A DNA stretch of 64,000 nt, taken from positions 124,001 through 188,000 of the forward strand of contig NZ_JAFCJM010000005.1 of assembly GCF_018130955.1 (NCBI RefSeq). Reading direction: 5' to 3'. The notes under the pieces are model-generated. The model was not told the origin of the DNA. It did not search any database and was given only the letters and a program-made list of their open reading frames with translations. Position 1 is the first letter of the stretch; the number at the start of each line of letters is the position of its first letter. The DNA comes from Bradyrhizobium liaoningense (GTDB taxonomy: Bacteria > Pseudomonadota > Alphaproteobacteria > Rhizobiales > Xanthobacteraceae). The position numbers and the translations under genes are program-made. Positions 9,934 through 19,379 of this stretch are shown piece by piece.

Positions 9934-10608
9934 CTAGCGCAGGATCCGAAGCCGGTGCTCGGCTCCGAGGTCGCCGCTCAGCGCGTGCGCGACGGTGTAA
10001 GCGGCTTCGTCCTTGGCGTGGATCCGCCGGACCTGAAACGCGAGGATTGCTGACATCTGCGTGTCCAGCCCCTGCCCCGCCAGGTGCCGTGCCATCAGGT
10101 CCGCACTCTTCCAGTCCGAAGCACGCCGGTGGACGTCCAGGAGCCTCAGCTTGAGTTCGACCGAGTTTTCGTCATGCCCCTTCAGGTAGCTCGCCGCGCG
10201 CCTGCGCAAGGATCGCGCGGCTTCCCGGAGGTCGCGATCATCCGCATCCCACGCTGCGCAGATCGCGTTGGCGAAGGCGCGCTCCCGATGGCCTCCGAGC
10301 GAGTCGAGCACCGCGCGAAGCAGAAAGCGGCCCGACAGGCGCGAGACATAGGGCCCGTGACGCAGCACCTGATATCGATCGGTCTTGACCAGCCGGCGAT
10401 CGCTCTCCCCGGCTTGACCGAGGTCGGCTGCGACGTAACCGCAATGCAGACATTCCTGGAGCCAGCTCTCCATGGTGGAGCGCATCGTCTCAGGCGGGCG
10501 GTGATCGAGATCGCAGGCGCCGAATTCGCTGCTGGCCGGTGGGAGTGCTTGTGACGAGTGCTCCCCGCAGCACGCGCACCGAACATTGCTCGGTTGAACG
10601 GCGGTCAT
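9934..10608 (-). CDS. Hypothetical zinc-ribbon protein, DUF2225-like
   Basis: A 224-residue soluble protein. Two CxxC pairs occur near the N-terminus (CACC at residues 11-14 and CLHC at about 53-56), consistent with a structural zinc site. A helical, Arg/Ala-rich C-terminal part resembles TPR-like repeats (RLLDVHRRASDWKSADLMARHLAGQG). The layout is similar to DUF2225-type proteins. No operon partner is evident, since neighbours on the same strand are more than 175 bp away. Function unknown. Confidence 0.55.
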   Translation of the reverse strand: MTAVQPSNVRCACCGEHSSQALPPASSEFGACDLDHRPPETMRSTMESWLQECLHCGYVAADLGQAGESDRRLVKTDRYQVLRHGPYVSRLSGRFLLRAVLDSLGGHRERAFANAICAAWDADDRDLREAARSLRRRAASYLKGHDENSVELKLRLLDVHRRASDWKSADLMARHLAGQGLDTQMSAILAFQVRRIHAKDEAAYTVAHALSGDLGAEHRLRILR

Positions 10609-10829
10609 TGCGTCATCAACCTGGCGGCTGGGGCGACGAACATCTCAAAGGGGCGGCATGAACACATCGTCCAATCACCTAGACGATGCCCACATGAACG
10701 ACATGACCCAAACGGGGCATAAGAGATGGTAACTTAATACCTACAACTCTCATCCATTCGAATATCTTCGTTGCAGAAGGCGTTCACTGGCCTTGCTCCC
10801 CACCCGCGCGCCGGACCAGCTATCCGGCC

Positions 10830-11705
10830 CTAGCCGTCGAACCCAAACAGCTTCGCGGGATTGTGCACGAGGATCTTTTCCAGCGTCGCCTGATCCGGCG
10901 CGTAGCGATACATCAGCTCGAGCAGGTCGGCATCGTTGGGCGGTTGCACGACCGAGACAGGGTGCGGCCAGTCGCTCGCCCAGACGCAGCGGTCGGGCGC
11001 CGCCTCGATATAGGCCCGCGCGATCGGGATCACGTCGTCCCATGGCGGGCCTGCCTTCGAGGTCTTCTCGCCGAGCGACAGCATCACCCAGAAGTTGCCC
11101 TTTGCGAGCAGCTCCAGCATCTTGCGCAGGTTGGGATCGTCCTTGCCGCGCACGGGCTCGGGACGCGCCATATGGTCGATCAGCACCGGCACGTCGAGCG
11201 ACTGGTATTTCTCGGCGCTCGACATGATGCCATCCTTCTCGGGCTGGATTTTTGCGTACCAGCCGAGCTCACGGATCCGCGCGATGGCGCGAGCGAAATC
11301 CGCATCCGACAGCACAGCGCCGAGCTCCTGGCGGAAGCTGAAGCGCGCGCCGCGGACGCCGGCGTCGTGCAGCTTCGCAAGATAAGCGTCGTTCGCCTCG
11401 GCAAACACCAGCCCATTGGCGCAGCCGCGATAATTCGGCCCCATCGCGGCAAGGCCGTCGAGCACGACGGCATGATCGGCGCCGTAGGTCGTGGTCTGCA
11501 CGATGATGCCGCGCTCGATGCCGAGCGCCTTGTGCATGCGCAGCGCCGCTTCCCAGGTCGCGGTCGGCATCTGGTAGGCCGCGCCGGGCCGTACCGGATA
11601 TTTCTCCACCGGGCCCAGCACGTGAAACTGGCTGTCGATGGTTTTCGGCGGCGGCAGCCTGGCGGGGCGGCGCGGATTGGGATCGAACGGCAGATAGGTC
11701 GGCAT
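10830..11705 (-). CDS. Amidohydrolase family 2 protein, 2-pyrone-4,6-dicarboxylate lactonase-like
   Basis: A 291-residue metal-dependent TIM-barrel hydrolase. It has an N-terminal strand TIDSQFHVLGP (a degenerate DxHxH), the inner LIDHMARPEP and a C-terminal CVWASDWPHP motif carrying the catalytic Asp. This pattern is typical of LigI-like lactonases, which often lack one metal ligand. The ATG at 11705 is chosen; an upstream in-frame extension of 41 residues is Arg-rich and overlaps the preceding RidA-like gene almost to its stop. It is the last gene of a six-gene run (15441 down to 10830), so it probably opens a lactone or hydrolyses a ring-derived intermediate. The substrate is unknown. Confidence 0.75.
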   Translation of the reverse strand: MPTYLPFDPNPRRPARLPPPKTIDSQFHVLGPVEKYPVRPGAAYQMPTATWEAALRMHKALGIERGIIVQTTTYGADHAVVLDGLAAMGPNYRGCANGLVFAEANDAYLAKLHDAGVRGARFSFRQELGAVLSDADFARAIARIRELGWYAKIQPEKDGIMSSAEKYQSLDVPVLIDHMARPEPVRGKDDPNLRKMLELLAKGNFWVMLSLGEKTSKAGPPWDDVIPIARAYIEAAPDRCVWASDWPHPVSVVQPPNDADLLELMYRYAPDQATLEKILVHNPAKLFGFDG

Positions 11706-11716
11706 GCGAAGTCCCC

Positions 11717-12109
11717 TCAATCGATGACGGCGGTGAAGTCGCACTGCACGAGTGCGCCGCCCTCCATGTCCATCGGCAGTGCGTGGCGCGCCGGGCGCGA
11801 ATGCTCGTCCGGAAACATCTTCAGCCACTCAGCATTCAGCGGGCCGCGCTGCGAACGGTCCTTCAACCACACCGTCATCTTGATGATATCGTCGGTGGTC
11901 CCGCCCGCGGCTTCCACCGTCGCCTTCATGTGCGCGAACATGTTGGCGCATTGCGCCTCCAGGCTCTCCGGCATCGCTCCGCACGCGCCATCGCGGCCCA
12001 GGATGACGCCGGACATCACGAGATTGCCGATGCGGCAGGCATTTGGAATCGGGTTGGCATGCTTGAAGCCGCCGATGTGAATGCTCTTGCGCCGCTGATG
12101 AGCCGTCAT
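11717..12109 (-). CDS. RidA/YjgF/YER057c/UK114 family protein
   Basis: A 130-residue RidA-fold protein (KHANPIPNACRIGNLVMSGVI near the start, FAHMKATVEAAGGTTDDIIKMTVWL in the middle). Family members deaminate reactive enamine/imine intermediates or act as decarboxylation/hydrolysis helpers in catabolic clusters. The canonical trimer-forming core is complete. It lies 11 bp upstream of the amidohydrolase and 24 bp downstream of the hydratase on the same strand, so a role in the same catabolic pathway is likely. Whether it keeps the deaminase arginine cannot be decided by eye. Confidence 0.8.
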   Translation of the reverse strand: MTAHQRRKSIHIGGFKHANPIPNACRIGNLVMSGVILGRDGACGAMPESLEAQCANMFAHMKATVEAAGGTTDDIIKMTVWLKDRSQRGPLNAEWLKMFPDEHSRPARHALPMDMEGGALVQCDFTAVID

Positions 12110-12133
12110 GAGCTAACCTCCTGATTTACCGGG

Positions 12134-12937
12134 TCAGACGAATTGGCATGAGACCGAGCCGAACGCGCCATAGTCCGCGTGGAACGTGTCGCCGCGCCGG
12201 ATGTCCACCGGGCGCGTGAACGACCCCGCCAGCACGACCTCGCCGGCCGCGAGATGCTCGTCATGCGGTGCCAACCGATTGGCAAGCCAAGCGATGCCGT
12301 TGGCCGGGTGGTTGAGCACGCCAGCGGCAAGGCCGGTTTCCTCGACCTCGCCGTTGCGGAACAAGAGTGCGCCGATCCAGCGCAAATCCGCCTCAAGGGG
12401 ACGAAACGGCCGGCCGCCGAGCACGAGCGCGGCATTCGCCGCGTTGTCCGAGATCGTGTCCACCACCTTGCGCGCCTTCCCCGTCTCTGGATCGACGCGA
12501 TGCATGCGCGTCTCCAGGATCTCGAGCGCCGGCGTCACGTAGTCAGTCGCATTGAGCACGTCGAAGATCGTGCAATCCGGCCCGCGCAGCGGCGCCTTCA
12601 GCACGAAGGCGAGCTCGACCTCGATCCGCGGCGCGAGAAAGCGATCGAAGGGAATGGGACCTGCGTCCGGATAGAACATGTCGGCGAACAGCACACCGTA
12701 GTCGGGTTCGGCAATGCCGACCGCGTTCTGCATGGCCTTCGATGTCAGGCCGATCTTGTGTCCCCTGACGATGCGGCCGCGGTCGAGCTGAAGCCTCGTC
12801 CAGGCACGCTGGATCGCGTAGGCATCCTCGATCGTGAGATCTGGATAGTCGCGCGTGAACATGGTGATCAGCGATTTGGTGCGCTCAGCCTCGTCCAGCC
12901 GTGCCGCAAGGCCTGCGATCGTGGCGGCGTCGAGCAT
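12134..12937 (-). CDS. 2-oxo-hept-3-ene-1,7-dioate hydratase / 2-keto-4-pentenoate hydratase family
   Basis: A 267-residue member of the FAH-related hydratase family (HpaH/HpcG/MhpD). Family marks include [11 protein letters not shown] near residue 60, [11 protein letters not shown] and the metal-ligand region [16 protein letters not shown]. It adds water to 2-oxo-dienoates produced by meta-cleavage of catechols. The ATG at 12937 begins one base after the TAG of the preceding gene, and the 13-residue in-frame extension upstream lies inside that gene. The HpaH-type name is based on overall resemblance. The substrate in this operon could differ from homoprotocatechuate products. Confidence 0.82.
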   Translation of the reverse strand: MLDAATIAGLAARLDEAERTKSLITMFTRDYPDLTIEDAYAIQRAWTRLQLDRGRIVRGHKIGLTSKAMQNAVGIAEPDYGVLFADMFYPDAGPIPFDRFLAPRIEVELAFVLKAPLRGPDCTIFDVLNATDYVTPALEILETRMHRVDPETGKARKVVDTISDNAANAALVLGGRPFRPLEADLRWIGALLFRNGEVEETGLAAGVLNHPANGIAWLANRLAPHDEHLAAGEVVLAGSFTRPVDIRRGDTFHADYGAFGSVSCQFV

Positions 12938-12938
12938 G

Positions 12939-13799
12939 CTATTGCTCCGCGGCAACGACGTTACGCAGCACGCCAATGCGTGACGACTCGACCTCGATGA
13001 CGTCGCCCGCCTTCAGCCAGCGCGGCGGATCGAAGCGCGCACCCGCGCCGGTCGGCGTTCCCGTGACGATCATGTCGCCGGGCTTCAGGGTGGCGAAGGT
13101 CGAGAGATAGGCGATCAGGAAATCGAACGGGAACATCAGCCGTTCCGTCGTGTCCTGCTGGCGCACCTCGCCGTTCACGCGCGTGATGATGTCGTGCGGA
13201 CCGCGCGGATCGAGCTCGTCCGCCGTGACGATCCAGGGGCCGATGCTGCCGGAACGATCGAAATTCTTGCCTTGCGTGACGTTGAACTTGCCGTGGCGCA
13301 GCCAGTCGCGCACTGTGCCTTCGTTGCACAGGGTCATCCCGAAAATGTGCGACCAGGCTGCCTCGCGCGGAATGTGGCGACCGCCCTTGCCGATCACGAT
13401 GACGAGCTCGCCCTCATAGTCGAGCTGCTCGGATACCTTTGGCTTCTCGATCGGCTGGCCGGAGCCAACCATCGAGGACGGGCTGCGCACGAACAGGCTC
13501 GGATATTTCGGCAGGTCGGAGTTGTCCTTGTATTCGGCGTTGCGCTCGGCGTAGTTGACGCCGATGCACCAGAGTTTTTCCGGTGCCGGAACCGGCGGAA
13601 GCAGGACCACATCGTCGAGCGCAAAGTCCGGCTTTTGTCCGGCCACCGCCGCCTGCGCCTTCGTCAGCGCGTTCGCCGCGATCAATGCCTTGACGTCAGA
13701 GAAGTCGCGACCGATCCGCTTCGTCAGATCGATGACGCCGCCCTCAACCGCCGCGCCGTAACGCGGCTCTCCATGCACGAGGTAGCTCACCAGACGCAT
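12939..13799 (-). CDS. Fumarylacetoacetate hydrolase (FAH) family protein
   Basis: A 286-residue FAH-superfamily enzyme: N-terminal domain to about residue 70, then the catalytic FAH fold with [13 protein letters not shown], the metal-binding [17 protein letters not shown] and a C-terminal [14 protein letters not shown]. Family members hydrolyse or decarboxylate acylpyruvate-like ring-fission products (HpaG type). The ATG at 13799 (MRLVSYLV) is preceded by GGGA. A TTG four codons upstream is in frame but less likely. It is directly coupled to the downstream hydratase. Confidence 0.85.
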   Translation of the reverse strand: MRLVSYLVHGEPRYGAAVEGGVIDLTKRIGRDFSDVKALIAANALTKAQAAVAGQKPDFALDDVVLLPPVPAPEKLWCIGVNYAERNAEYKDNSDLPKYPSLFVRSPSSMVGSGQPIEKPKVSEQLDYEGELVIVIGKGGRHIPREAAWSHIFGMTLCNEGTVRDWLRHGKFNVTQGKNFDRSGSIGPWIVTADELDPRGPHDIITRVNGEVRQQDTTERLMFPFDFLIAYLSTFATLKPGDMIVTGTPTGAGARFDPPRWLKAGDVIEVESSRIGVLRNVVAAEQ

Positions 13800-13854
13800 T
13801 GTCGTTCCCAATCATCTTTCATGGCCGCGCAGCAGGCCGGCGCGATTGCAGGTT

Positions 13855-14472
13855 TCAGTCGGTCGATTTCGGGGTTTGGAAGACGGTGTGCAGCGTCACG
13901 ATCTCGCCAAGGCGCGCATAGCGCGGCCCGCCGATGCGGGCGATGGGGTCGAGCGCCTCGGTTTCGACCTTGCCGTTGCTGACGAGACCGTCGCGAATGT
14001 GAAACATCACAACCTCACCGACAATCAAGCGACTGCGCGCCTCGCCGAACTCGAGGCATTGCCGGAACACGCATTCCATCGCGACCGGCGCAACGGCAAG
14101 CCGCGGCACCTTGATGCGATCGCTCGGCAGCGTCGCGAGGTCGAGCAGTTCAACCTCGCTGACCTCGGGCGGATGCTCGACCGAGCTCTCGTGCACCGCA
14201 TTCATCAGCGCCGTATCCGCGATGTGGATGACGTATTCCCCGGTATCGAGGATGTTGTGCGCGGTGTCCTTGTAGTCGCCGCCCTTGCGGCCGACGCTGA
14301 TCGCCAGCATCGGCGGCTTCTGCGAGACGAAGGTGAAGGCGCTGAACGGCGCAAGGTTGAGCACGCCCTTGCCGGAAAGGCTCGTTACCCAGGCGATTGG
14401 ACGCGGCACCACGATGCCGGTCATCAACCGGTAGATCCGCTCCGCTCCGAGATCGGCGGGATCAATCTGCAT
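13855..14472 (-). CDS. Flavin reductase-like FMN-binding protein
   Basis: A 205-residue protein with the flavin-reductase split-barrel fold: VVPRPIAWVTSLSGKGVLNLAPFSAF near residues 21-46, MLAISVG, and a GEVVMFHIRDGLV strand late in the sequence. Family members bind FMN and either supply reduced flavin to a two-component monooxygenase or act as stand-alone oxidoreductases. No monooxygenase large component is encoded next to it in this window, so its partner is unclear. It follows the TctC-like gene by 3 bp, indicating a shared transcript. Confidence 0.78.
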   Translation of the reverse strand: MQIDPADLGAERIYRLMTGIVVPRPIAWVTSLSGKGVLNLAPFSAFTFVSQKPPMLAISVGRKGGDYKDTAHNILDTGEYVIHIADTALMNAVHESSVEHPPEVSEVELLDLATLPSDRIKVPRLAVAPVAMECVFRQCLEFGEARSRLIVGEVVMFHIRDGLVSNGKVETEALDPIARIGGPRYARLGEIVTLHTVFQTPKSTD

Positions 14473-14475
14473 CGG

Positions 14476-15441
14476 TCAGTCGGCCTTGATGTTCGCCTTG
14501 CGGACCACGGGGATCCACTTTGCATCCTCGCGTTCCAGATAGGCGGTGAACTCGGCCGGCGTCATCGCCACGACCTCGGCGCCCAGCTTGTCGAACTTGT
14601 CGACCACGGCGGGGTCCTTCAGGATCGTCACGAGCGCATCCTGCAGCTTCTCGACGATCGGAGGCGGCGTGCCGGCTGGTGCGAACAGCCCGGTGAAGGT
14701 CTGCCCGTCAAAGTCCTTGTAGCCGAGTTCAGTGAAGGTCGGGACATCAGGCAGCGACTTCAGGCGGTGCGGGCTGGTGACGGCGAGCGCGCGGAACAGG
14801 CCGGCCTTGATGTGCTGGAGGCTGACCGTGAGCTGGTCGAACGCGAACTGCACCTGCCCACCGAGCAAATCATTGATGGCAGGCGCGTTGCCGCGGTAGT
14901 GCACGGTGACCCATTGCAGATCGAGGTTGGACTGCATCAGCTCGCTGAGCAGGTGGTTGGTGGTGCCGGGGCCGGGCGAGGCCATGGTCAGCTTGCCGGG
15001 CTCGCGCTTGGCGAGGTCGATGAATTCCTTGAACGTCTTGGCCTGGACGGACGGATGCACTTCCAGCACCAGCGGCGTCATCGAGATCGTCGAGATCGGC
15101 AGAAAATCCTTCTTCCAGCTATAGGCGTCGCGCTTGTTGATTTCGGTCGCGAACAACACCGGGCCGTTGGCGCCGACGAACAGCGTGTAGCCGTCTGGCG
15201 GCGATTTCGCGAAGGCTTCGCCCGCGATCATGCCGCCGGCGCCGGCCTTGTTCTCGATGATGAAGGGCTGGCCGAGCTTTTCCTGGAGCTTGTCGGCGAT
15301 GATGCGTGCCGCGCTGTCGACATTGCCGCCGGCGGGATAAGGCACGATCAGCTTGACGTTGCGTGTCGGCCATTGCTGGCCAGCGGCGGGACCTGCCAGC
15401 ACGGCTGCGATCACAGCTGCGGCTATCCAGAGCATCTTCAT
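14476..15441 (-). CDS. Periplasmic solute-binding protein, Bug/TctC family
   Basis: A 321-residue protein with a Sec signal peptide (MKMLWIAAAVIAAVLAGPAAG, cleaved after about residue 21). The mature part has Bug-family signatures: VKLIVPYPAGGNVDSAAR, IENKAGAGGMIAGEAFAKSP and DVPTFTELGY. Bug proteins bind carboxylates such as aromatic acids or dicarboxylates in the periplasm; many are orphans lacking a TctAB membrane pair, as here. An RBS (GGGAGGA) precedes the ATG. It is the first gene of the catabolic operon and diverges from the IclR gene, suggesting that it captures the pathway's substrate. Confidence 0.88.
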   Translation of the reverse strand: MKMLWIAAAVIAAVLAGPAAGQQWPTRNVKLIVPYPAGGNVDSAARIIADKLQEKLGQPFIIENKAGAGGMIAGEAFAKSPPDGYTLFVGANGPVLFATEINKRDAYSWKKDFLPISTISMTPLVLEVHPSVQAKTFKEFIDLAKREPGKLTMASPGPGTTNHLLSELMQSNLDLQWVTVHYRGNAPAINDLLGGQVQFAFDQLTVSLQHIKAGLFRALAVTSPHRLKSLPDVPTFTELGYKDFDGQTFTGLFAPAGTPPPIVEKLQDALVTILKDPAVVDKFDKLGAEVVAMTPAEFTAYLEREDAKWIPVVRKANIKAD

Positions 15442-15576
15442 CTCATCCTCCCGGACCCTGCGGCGGATTCCTGCCCCGCCCTGTTCTCGTTGGTGCCGAT
15501 CGCGACGGCTTGCGGCCCCTCGATCCGGCGCAATTCTTCAATCGTCCCCTTTACCTGTCGATGGAATTGTGCCGAT

Positions 15577-15597
15577 CTTGTCCACATTATGGACAAG
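15577..15597. promoter_or_regulatory. Perfect inverted repeat over the iclR start codon (candidate operator)
   Basis: CTTGTCC-ACATTAT-GGACAAG: 7-base perfect arms with a 7-base spacer containing the first two bases of the regulator's ATG (15589). The symmetry and the position between divergent genes fit an IclR-dimer site that would control the regulator itself and the divergent catabolic operon (start at 15441). Binding is inferred. Confidence 0.55.
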
Positions 15598-16392
15598 ACA
15601 CGGACAGGATCGGCGGCGGACGAAACGGAACCGCGGCCGGGCGCGCAGGCGATCCGGCGCGCGCTCGCGGTGCTGCGCATTCTTGCTGCTGGCCGCGAGG
15701 CCGGCGTGCCGCTCGCCGAGGTCGTGCAGGCGACCGGGCTCACGCGACCGACCGTACATCGGATCATTCACGTGCTGATCGAGGAAGGGATCGTCGAACG
15801 TCACGGCAGGAGCGGACGCTACGCGATCGGCAATCAGGTGCCCGAGCTGGCGCTGGCCCGCCCGCGGCGCTCGCCATTGCTGATGGCGGCCGATCCCGTC
15901 CTGCAACGGACCTCCGCCGCGATCGGCGACACGCTGTTTCTGACCGTGCGGACCGGGAACGACACGCTTTGCGTGGATCGCAGGATCGGCACCTATCCGA
16001 TCCAGGTGCTGTCGATCGAGGTCGGCGCGCGCCGGCCGCTCGGCGTCAGCAGTGCCGGCGTTGCCATCCTCGCGGCGCTGCCCGCCCAGGAAGCGCGGCG
16101 CATCGTTGCCGCCAACGAGCCGCGATTTGCGGCCTACCGCACCGACGGACCGGCGGTGCTCGCCCAGATCGCCGCCGCGCGGCGCAGGGGCTACAATCTG
16201 CGCGAAACCGGGCTCGTGCAGGGAACCAGATCGGTATCGATGTGGATCAAGGCTCATGATGCGCGCCCCGCCGCGGCCATTACGGTCTCCGCCGTCAGTC
16301 TGCGGCTCGAGCCGCGCCGCGAGCGAGAGGTGGCCGAGATGTTGATGGAAGCCGCTCACGCCATCGAGGCGGAGATCCGGGCGCTCGCATAG
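15589..16392 (+). CDS. IclR family transcriptional regulator
   Basis: A 267-residue IclR regulator. The N-terminal winged helix covers roughly residues 20-80 ([36 protein letters not shown]), and a GAF-like effector domain covers 95-260 ([24 protein letters not shown]). The open frame extends far upstream antisense to other genes, but the ATG at 15589 ([12 protein letters not shown]) is the first start that fits the domain. Divergent orientation from the TctC/FAH/hydratase operon suggests it regulates that pathway in response to an aromatic or ring-fission metabolite. The start codon lies within an inverted repeat, consistent with autoregulation. Confidence 0.85.
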   Translation: MDKTRTGSAADETEPRPGAQAIRRALAVLRILAAGREAGVPLAEVVQATGLTRPTVHRIIHVLIEEGIVERHGRSGRYAIGNQVPELALARPRRSPLLMAADPVLQRTSAAIGDTLFLTVRTGNDTLCVDRRIGTYPIQVLSIEVGARRPLGVSSAGVAILAALPAQEARRIVAANEPRFAAYRTDGPAVLAQIAAARRRGYNLRETGLVQGTRSVSMWIKAHDARPAAAITVSAVSLRLEPRREREVAEMLMEAAHAIEAEIRALA

Positions 16393-16478
16393 CGGATATC
16401 CCACGTCGACGAAATTGTGATTGTCGGCCGCAACAGCGCCACTCCATGATGGTTTCAAAACTCCATCGGGGAGAGCCC

Positions 16479-17807
16479 ATGACGACAGAAGCGTTCCGGC
16501 CGGCCGCCGCTCACCGTCACCAGCCCTGGTATCGCATCCTCTACGTCCAGGTCCTGATCGCGATCGCACTCGGCATTCTCGTCGGCTTCTTCTATCCCGA
16601 CCTCGGCAAGGAGCTGAAGCCGCTCGGCGACGGCTTTATCGCACTAATCAAGATGATGATCGCGCCGGTGATCTTCTGCACGGTGGTGCACGGCATCTCC
16701 TCGATGGGCGATCTCAAGCGCGTCGGCCGCGTCGGGCTGAAGGCGCTGATCTATTTCGAGACGGTCTCGACGGTGGCGCTCGCGGTCGGCCTGCTGGTCG
16801 GCGAGGTGCTGCAGCCCGGGCACGGCTTCAACATCGACCCCGCGACGATCGACCCGAAGTCCGTCGCCACCTACGTCACCAAAGCCAAGGAAGAAGGCAT
16901 CGTCTCGCATCTGATGGCGATCATCCCCGACAGCTATCTTGGCGCGATCGCGCGCGGCGACCTGCTCCAGGTGCTCCTCATCTCCATCCTGTCGGGTTTT
17001 TCCATCGCCTTCCTCGGCAAGGCAGGCGAGCCGATCGCGGCGGCCATCGACAAGGCCGCAAAAATGTTCTTCGGCATCATCCGCATCATCGTCCGTGTCG
17101 CCCCGATCGGTGCATTCGGCGCGATGGCCTTCACCGTCGGCGCCTACGGCCTCGGCTCGCTGCTCAACCTCGCTGCCCTGATCGGCACTTTCTATCTCAC
17201 CAGCATCCTGTTCGTGCTGATCGTGCTCGGCGCGATCGCGCGCGTGGCCGGTTTCTCGATCATCCGCTTCATCGCCTACATCAAGGACGAGCTTTTGATC
17301 GTGCTCGGCACCTCATCTTCCGAGACGGTGCTGCCGCAAATGATCCAGAAAATGGAGCATCTCGGCGCCTCGCGCTCCGTCGTCGGCCTGGTCATTCCGA
17401 CCGGCTACAGCTTCAACCTCGACGGCACCAACATCTACATGACGCTGGCAACGCTGTTCCTGGCGCAGGCGACCAACACCAATCTGACGATCTGGCACGA
17501 GCTCGGCATCCTGGGCATCGCCATGATCACCTCGAAGGGAGCCTCGGGCGTCACCGGCGCCGGCTTCATCACGCTGGCGGCCACGCTCTCGATCGTGCCC
17601 GACATCCCGGTCCAGTCGATCGCGATCCTGGTCGGCATCGACAAATTCATGAGCGAGTGCCGCGCGCTGACCAACCTGATCGGCAACGGCGTCGCCTGCG
17701 TCGTGATCAGCCTCTCCGAAGGCGAGCTCAACCGCGACGCGCTGCACGAGGCGATGGCGCATGCGCTCGAGATGGGCGAAGCGCTGGAGCCGGGCGCAGG
17801 CACGTGA
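16479..17807 (+). CDS. dctA: C4-dicarboxylate/H+ or Na+ symporter, DctA-like
   Basis: A 442-residue member of the dicarboxylate/amino acid:cation symporter (DAACS) family. It has about eight transmembrane helices and two re-entrant regions. Seen in the sequence: [20 protein letters not shown], the serine-rich hairpin [13 protein letters not shown], the [14 protein letters not shown] motif and ISLSEGELN near the C-terminus. DctA imports succinate, malate and fumarate. The ATG at 16479 follows a strong GGGGAGAG ribosome-binding site. It lies near the dctB/dctD-like pair, though the only clear sigma-54 site found belongs to the neighbouring MFS gene. Confidence 0.9.
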   Translation: MTTEAFRPAAAHRHQPWYRILYVQVLIAIALGILVGFFYPDLGKELKPLGDGFIALIKMMIAPVIFCTVVHGISSMGDLKRVGRVGLKALIYFETVSTVALAVGLLVGEVLQPGHGFNIDPATIDPKSVATYVTKAKEEGIVSHLMAIIPDSYLGAIARGDLLQVLLISILSGFSIAFLGKAGEPIAAAIDKAAKMFFGIIRIIVRVAPIGAFGAMAFTVGAYGLGSLLNLAALIGTFYLTSILFVLIVLGAIARVAGFSIIRFIAYIKDELLIVLGTSSSETVLPQMIQKMEHLGASRSVVGLVIPTGYSFNLDGTNIYMTLATLFLAQATNTNLTIWHELGILGIAMITSKGASGVTGAGFITLAATLSIVPDIPVQSIAILVGIDKFMSECRALTNLIGNGVACVVISLSEGELNRDALHEAMAHALEMGEALEPGAGT

Positions 17808-17830
17808 GACCCGCGCCGCGGTCGCCCCTC

Positions 17831-19174
17831 TTATTCGTGCCGGTCCATCGCCGAGAGCTTCTTGGTATCGCGCATGGTCAGATAGACCAGGAGCGAGATC
17901 GCGATGCAGCCGGTGAGATAGTAGTAGAACCAGCTTTCGTGCCCGATCGACTTGAACCACAGCGCGATCGATTCCGCGGTGCCGCCGAAGATCGAGACGG
18001 TGAGCGCATAGGGAACGCCGACGCCGGTCGCCCGCACGCTGGTCGGAAACAGCTCGGCCTTCACCACCGCGTTGATCGCGGTGTAGCCCGACACGATCAT
18101 CCAGGCCGCCGCGATCAGCAGGAAGGCGGTGAACGCGTCATGCGCCGCCTGGAGGCTGGTGAGCAGCGGGATGGTGAACAGCGTTCCCGACACGCCGAAG
18201 CCGATCAGCAGCCATTTGCGTCCGATGCGATCGGAGATCGCACCGTAGATCGGCTGGAGAGCCATCGCGAAGATGAGGCTGCCGGCCGTCACCATCGTGG
18301 TCTGGTCGTCGTTGAGCTTCACCGAGAGGCGGAGAAACTTCTGCATATAGGTGGTGTAGGTGTAGAACGCCGCAGTGCCGCCCATGGTCAGCCCGACCAC
18401 CAGCAAGACCTCGCGCGGATAGTTCATCAGCGCTCGGATCGAGCTCGACTTCTTGGCCACCGCCTGGCTGCTCTTGAAGGCGTCGGTCTCGTGCAGATTG
18501 CTGCGCATCAACGCGGCGACGACGGCGAGCACGGCGCCGAAGGCGAACGGCACGCGCCAGCCCCAGGCGCGGATCTCCTCGGTCGACAAGAACACCTTCT
18601 GGAGCAGCAGCAGCACGAGGATGGCACAGAGCTGGCCGCCGATCAGCGTCACATACTGGAAGCTGGAATAGAAGCCGCGGTTCTTCTCGTCGGCGACTTC
18701 CGTGAGATAGGTGGCGCTGGTGCCGTATTCGCCGCCGAGGCTCAGGCCCTGCAGGATGCGCGCAAGGCCGAGGATGATCGGCGCGGCGATCCCGATCGTC
18801 GCATAGGTCGGCGTCAGCGCGATGATCAGCGAGCCGAAGCACATCATCACCACCGACAGCATCAGCGCATTGCGCCGGCCGTAGCTGTCGGCGAGATGGC
18901 CGAACAGCCAGCCGCCGAGCGGCCGCACCAGAAAGCCGGCGGCAAACAGCAGGGCCGCATTGAGCTGCTGCACGACCTCGTCGCCGTCGGGGAAGAATGC
19001 CTTGGCGAAGTAAAGCGCGAAGGCCGCATAGGCGTAGAAGTCGTACCATTCGACGAGATTGCCGACGGAGCCCACGAAGATCGCGCGCAACCGGCGTTTC
19101 ATGTCGGCAAGATCGCTGCGGGGCTCGGCGCCAGCTGGCGCAAGGTTTTGGATCGAGGCTTCCTGTGAACTCAC
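17831..19174 (-). CDS. MFS metabolite:H+ symporter (KgtP/ShiA-type), sigma-54 controlled
   Basis: A 447-residue major-facilitator protein with 12 predicted helices. It shows the family loop GHLADSYGRRNALMLSVVMM and the SLGGEYGTSATYLTEVA motif of the metabolite/H+ symporter subfamily that includes alpha-ketoglutarate and proline/betaine permeases. The GTG at 19174 is preferred because GGAGGA sits about 7 bases upstream; a TTG four codons earlier overlaps that ribosome-binding site. A consensus sigma-54 promoter lies at 19280-19295, and paired palindromes lie further upstream next to the two-component genes, so the DctBD-like pair is the likely regulator. The substrate is probably a carboxylic acid, by analogy. 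Confidence 0.85.
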   Translation of the reverse strand: MSSQEASIQNLAPAGAEPRSDLADMKRRLRAIFVGSVGNLVEWYDFYAYAAFALYFAKAFFPDGDEVVQQLNAALLFAAGFLVRPLGGWLFGHLADSYGRRNALMLSVVMMCFGSLIIALTPTYATIGIAAPIILGLARILQGLSLGGEYGTSATYLTEVADEKNRGFYSSFQYVTLIGGQLCAILVLLLLQKVFLSTEEIRAWGWRVPFAFGAVLAVVAALMRSNLHETDAFKSSQAVAKKSSSIRALMNYPREVLLVVGLTMGGTAAFYTYTTYMQKFLRLSVKLNDDQTTMVTAGSLIFAMALQPIYGAISDRIGRKWLLIGFGVSGTLFTIPLLTSLQAAHDAFTAFLLIAAAWMIVSGYTAINAVVKAELFPTSVRATGVGVPYALTVSIFGGTAESIALWFKSIGHESWFYYYLTGCIAISLLVYLTMRDTKKLSAMDRHE

Positions 19175-19279
19175 GACGTCCTCCAAAGGCTTGGTGTTCC
19201 CTGCGGGAAACGGCCGGCTTGCTTGTTGATGCGCAAGGTGACGTCGTCCCGGACGACCAGATGGTCTCCGCGCCCTTTC

Positions 19280-19295
19280 AGCAACGACCGTGCCA
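19280..19295 (-). promoter_or_regulatory. Sigma-54 (-24/-12) promoter of the MFS transporter
   Basis: Read on the minus strand the sequence is TGGCACGGTCGTTGCT, matching the sigma-54 consensus TGGCACG-N4-TTGCW at every defined position, with the invariant GG and GC correctly spaced. The expected start point is near 19269, about 95 bases before the GTG start of the transporter gene. A sigma-54 activator gene lies immediately upstream. Confidence 0.85.
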
Positions 19296-19379
19296 GCGGC
19301 GCACGGCGCTCAATCAGCGCAATTCGCCCGCGTTTTTGGATGATTTCGCCGGGAACGATCGTGGTCGGCGGCAGGCCGT

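Noticed and set aside
13846..15588. Very long plus-strand open frame that runs into the IclR gene
   Set aside because: It is antisense to four clear minus-strand genes, is Arg/Ala/Asp-rich, and only the last 267 residues match a protein family. High GC produces such shadow frames throughout this window.
16393..16478. Sigma-54 promoter for dctA
   Set aside because: No GG-N10-GC element close to TGGCAC-N5-TTGC was found in the interval before dctA.
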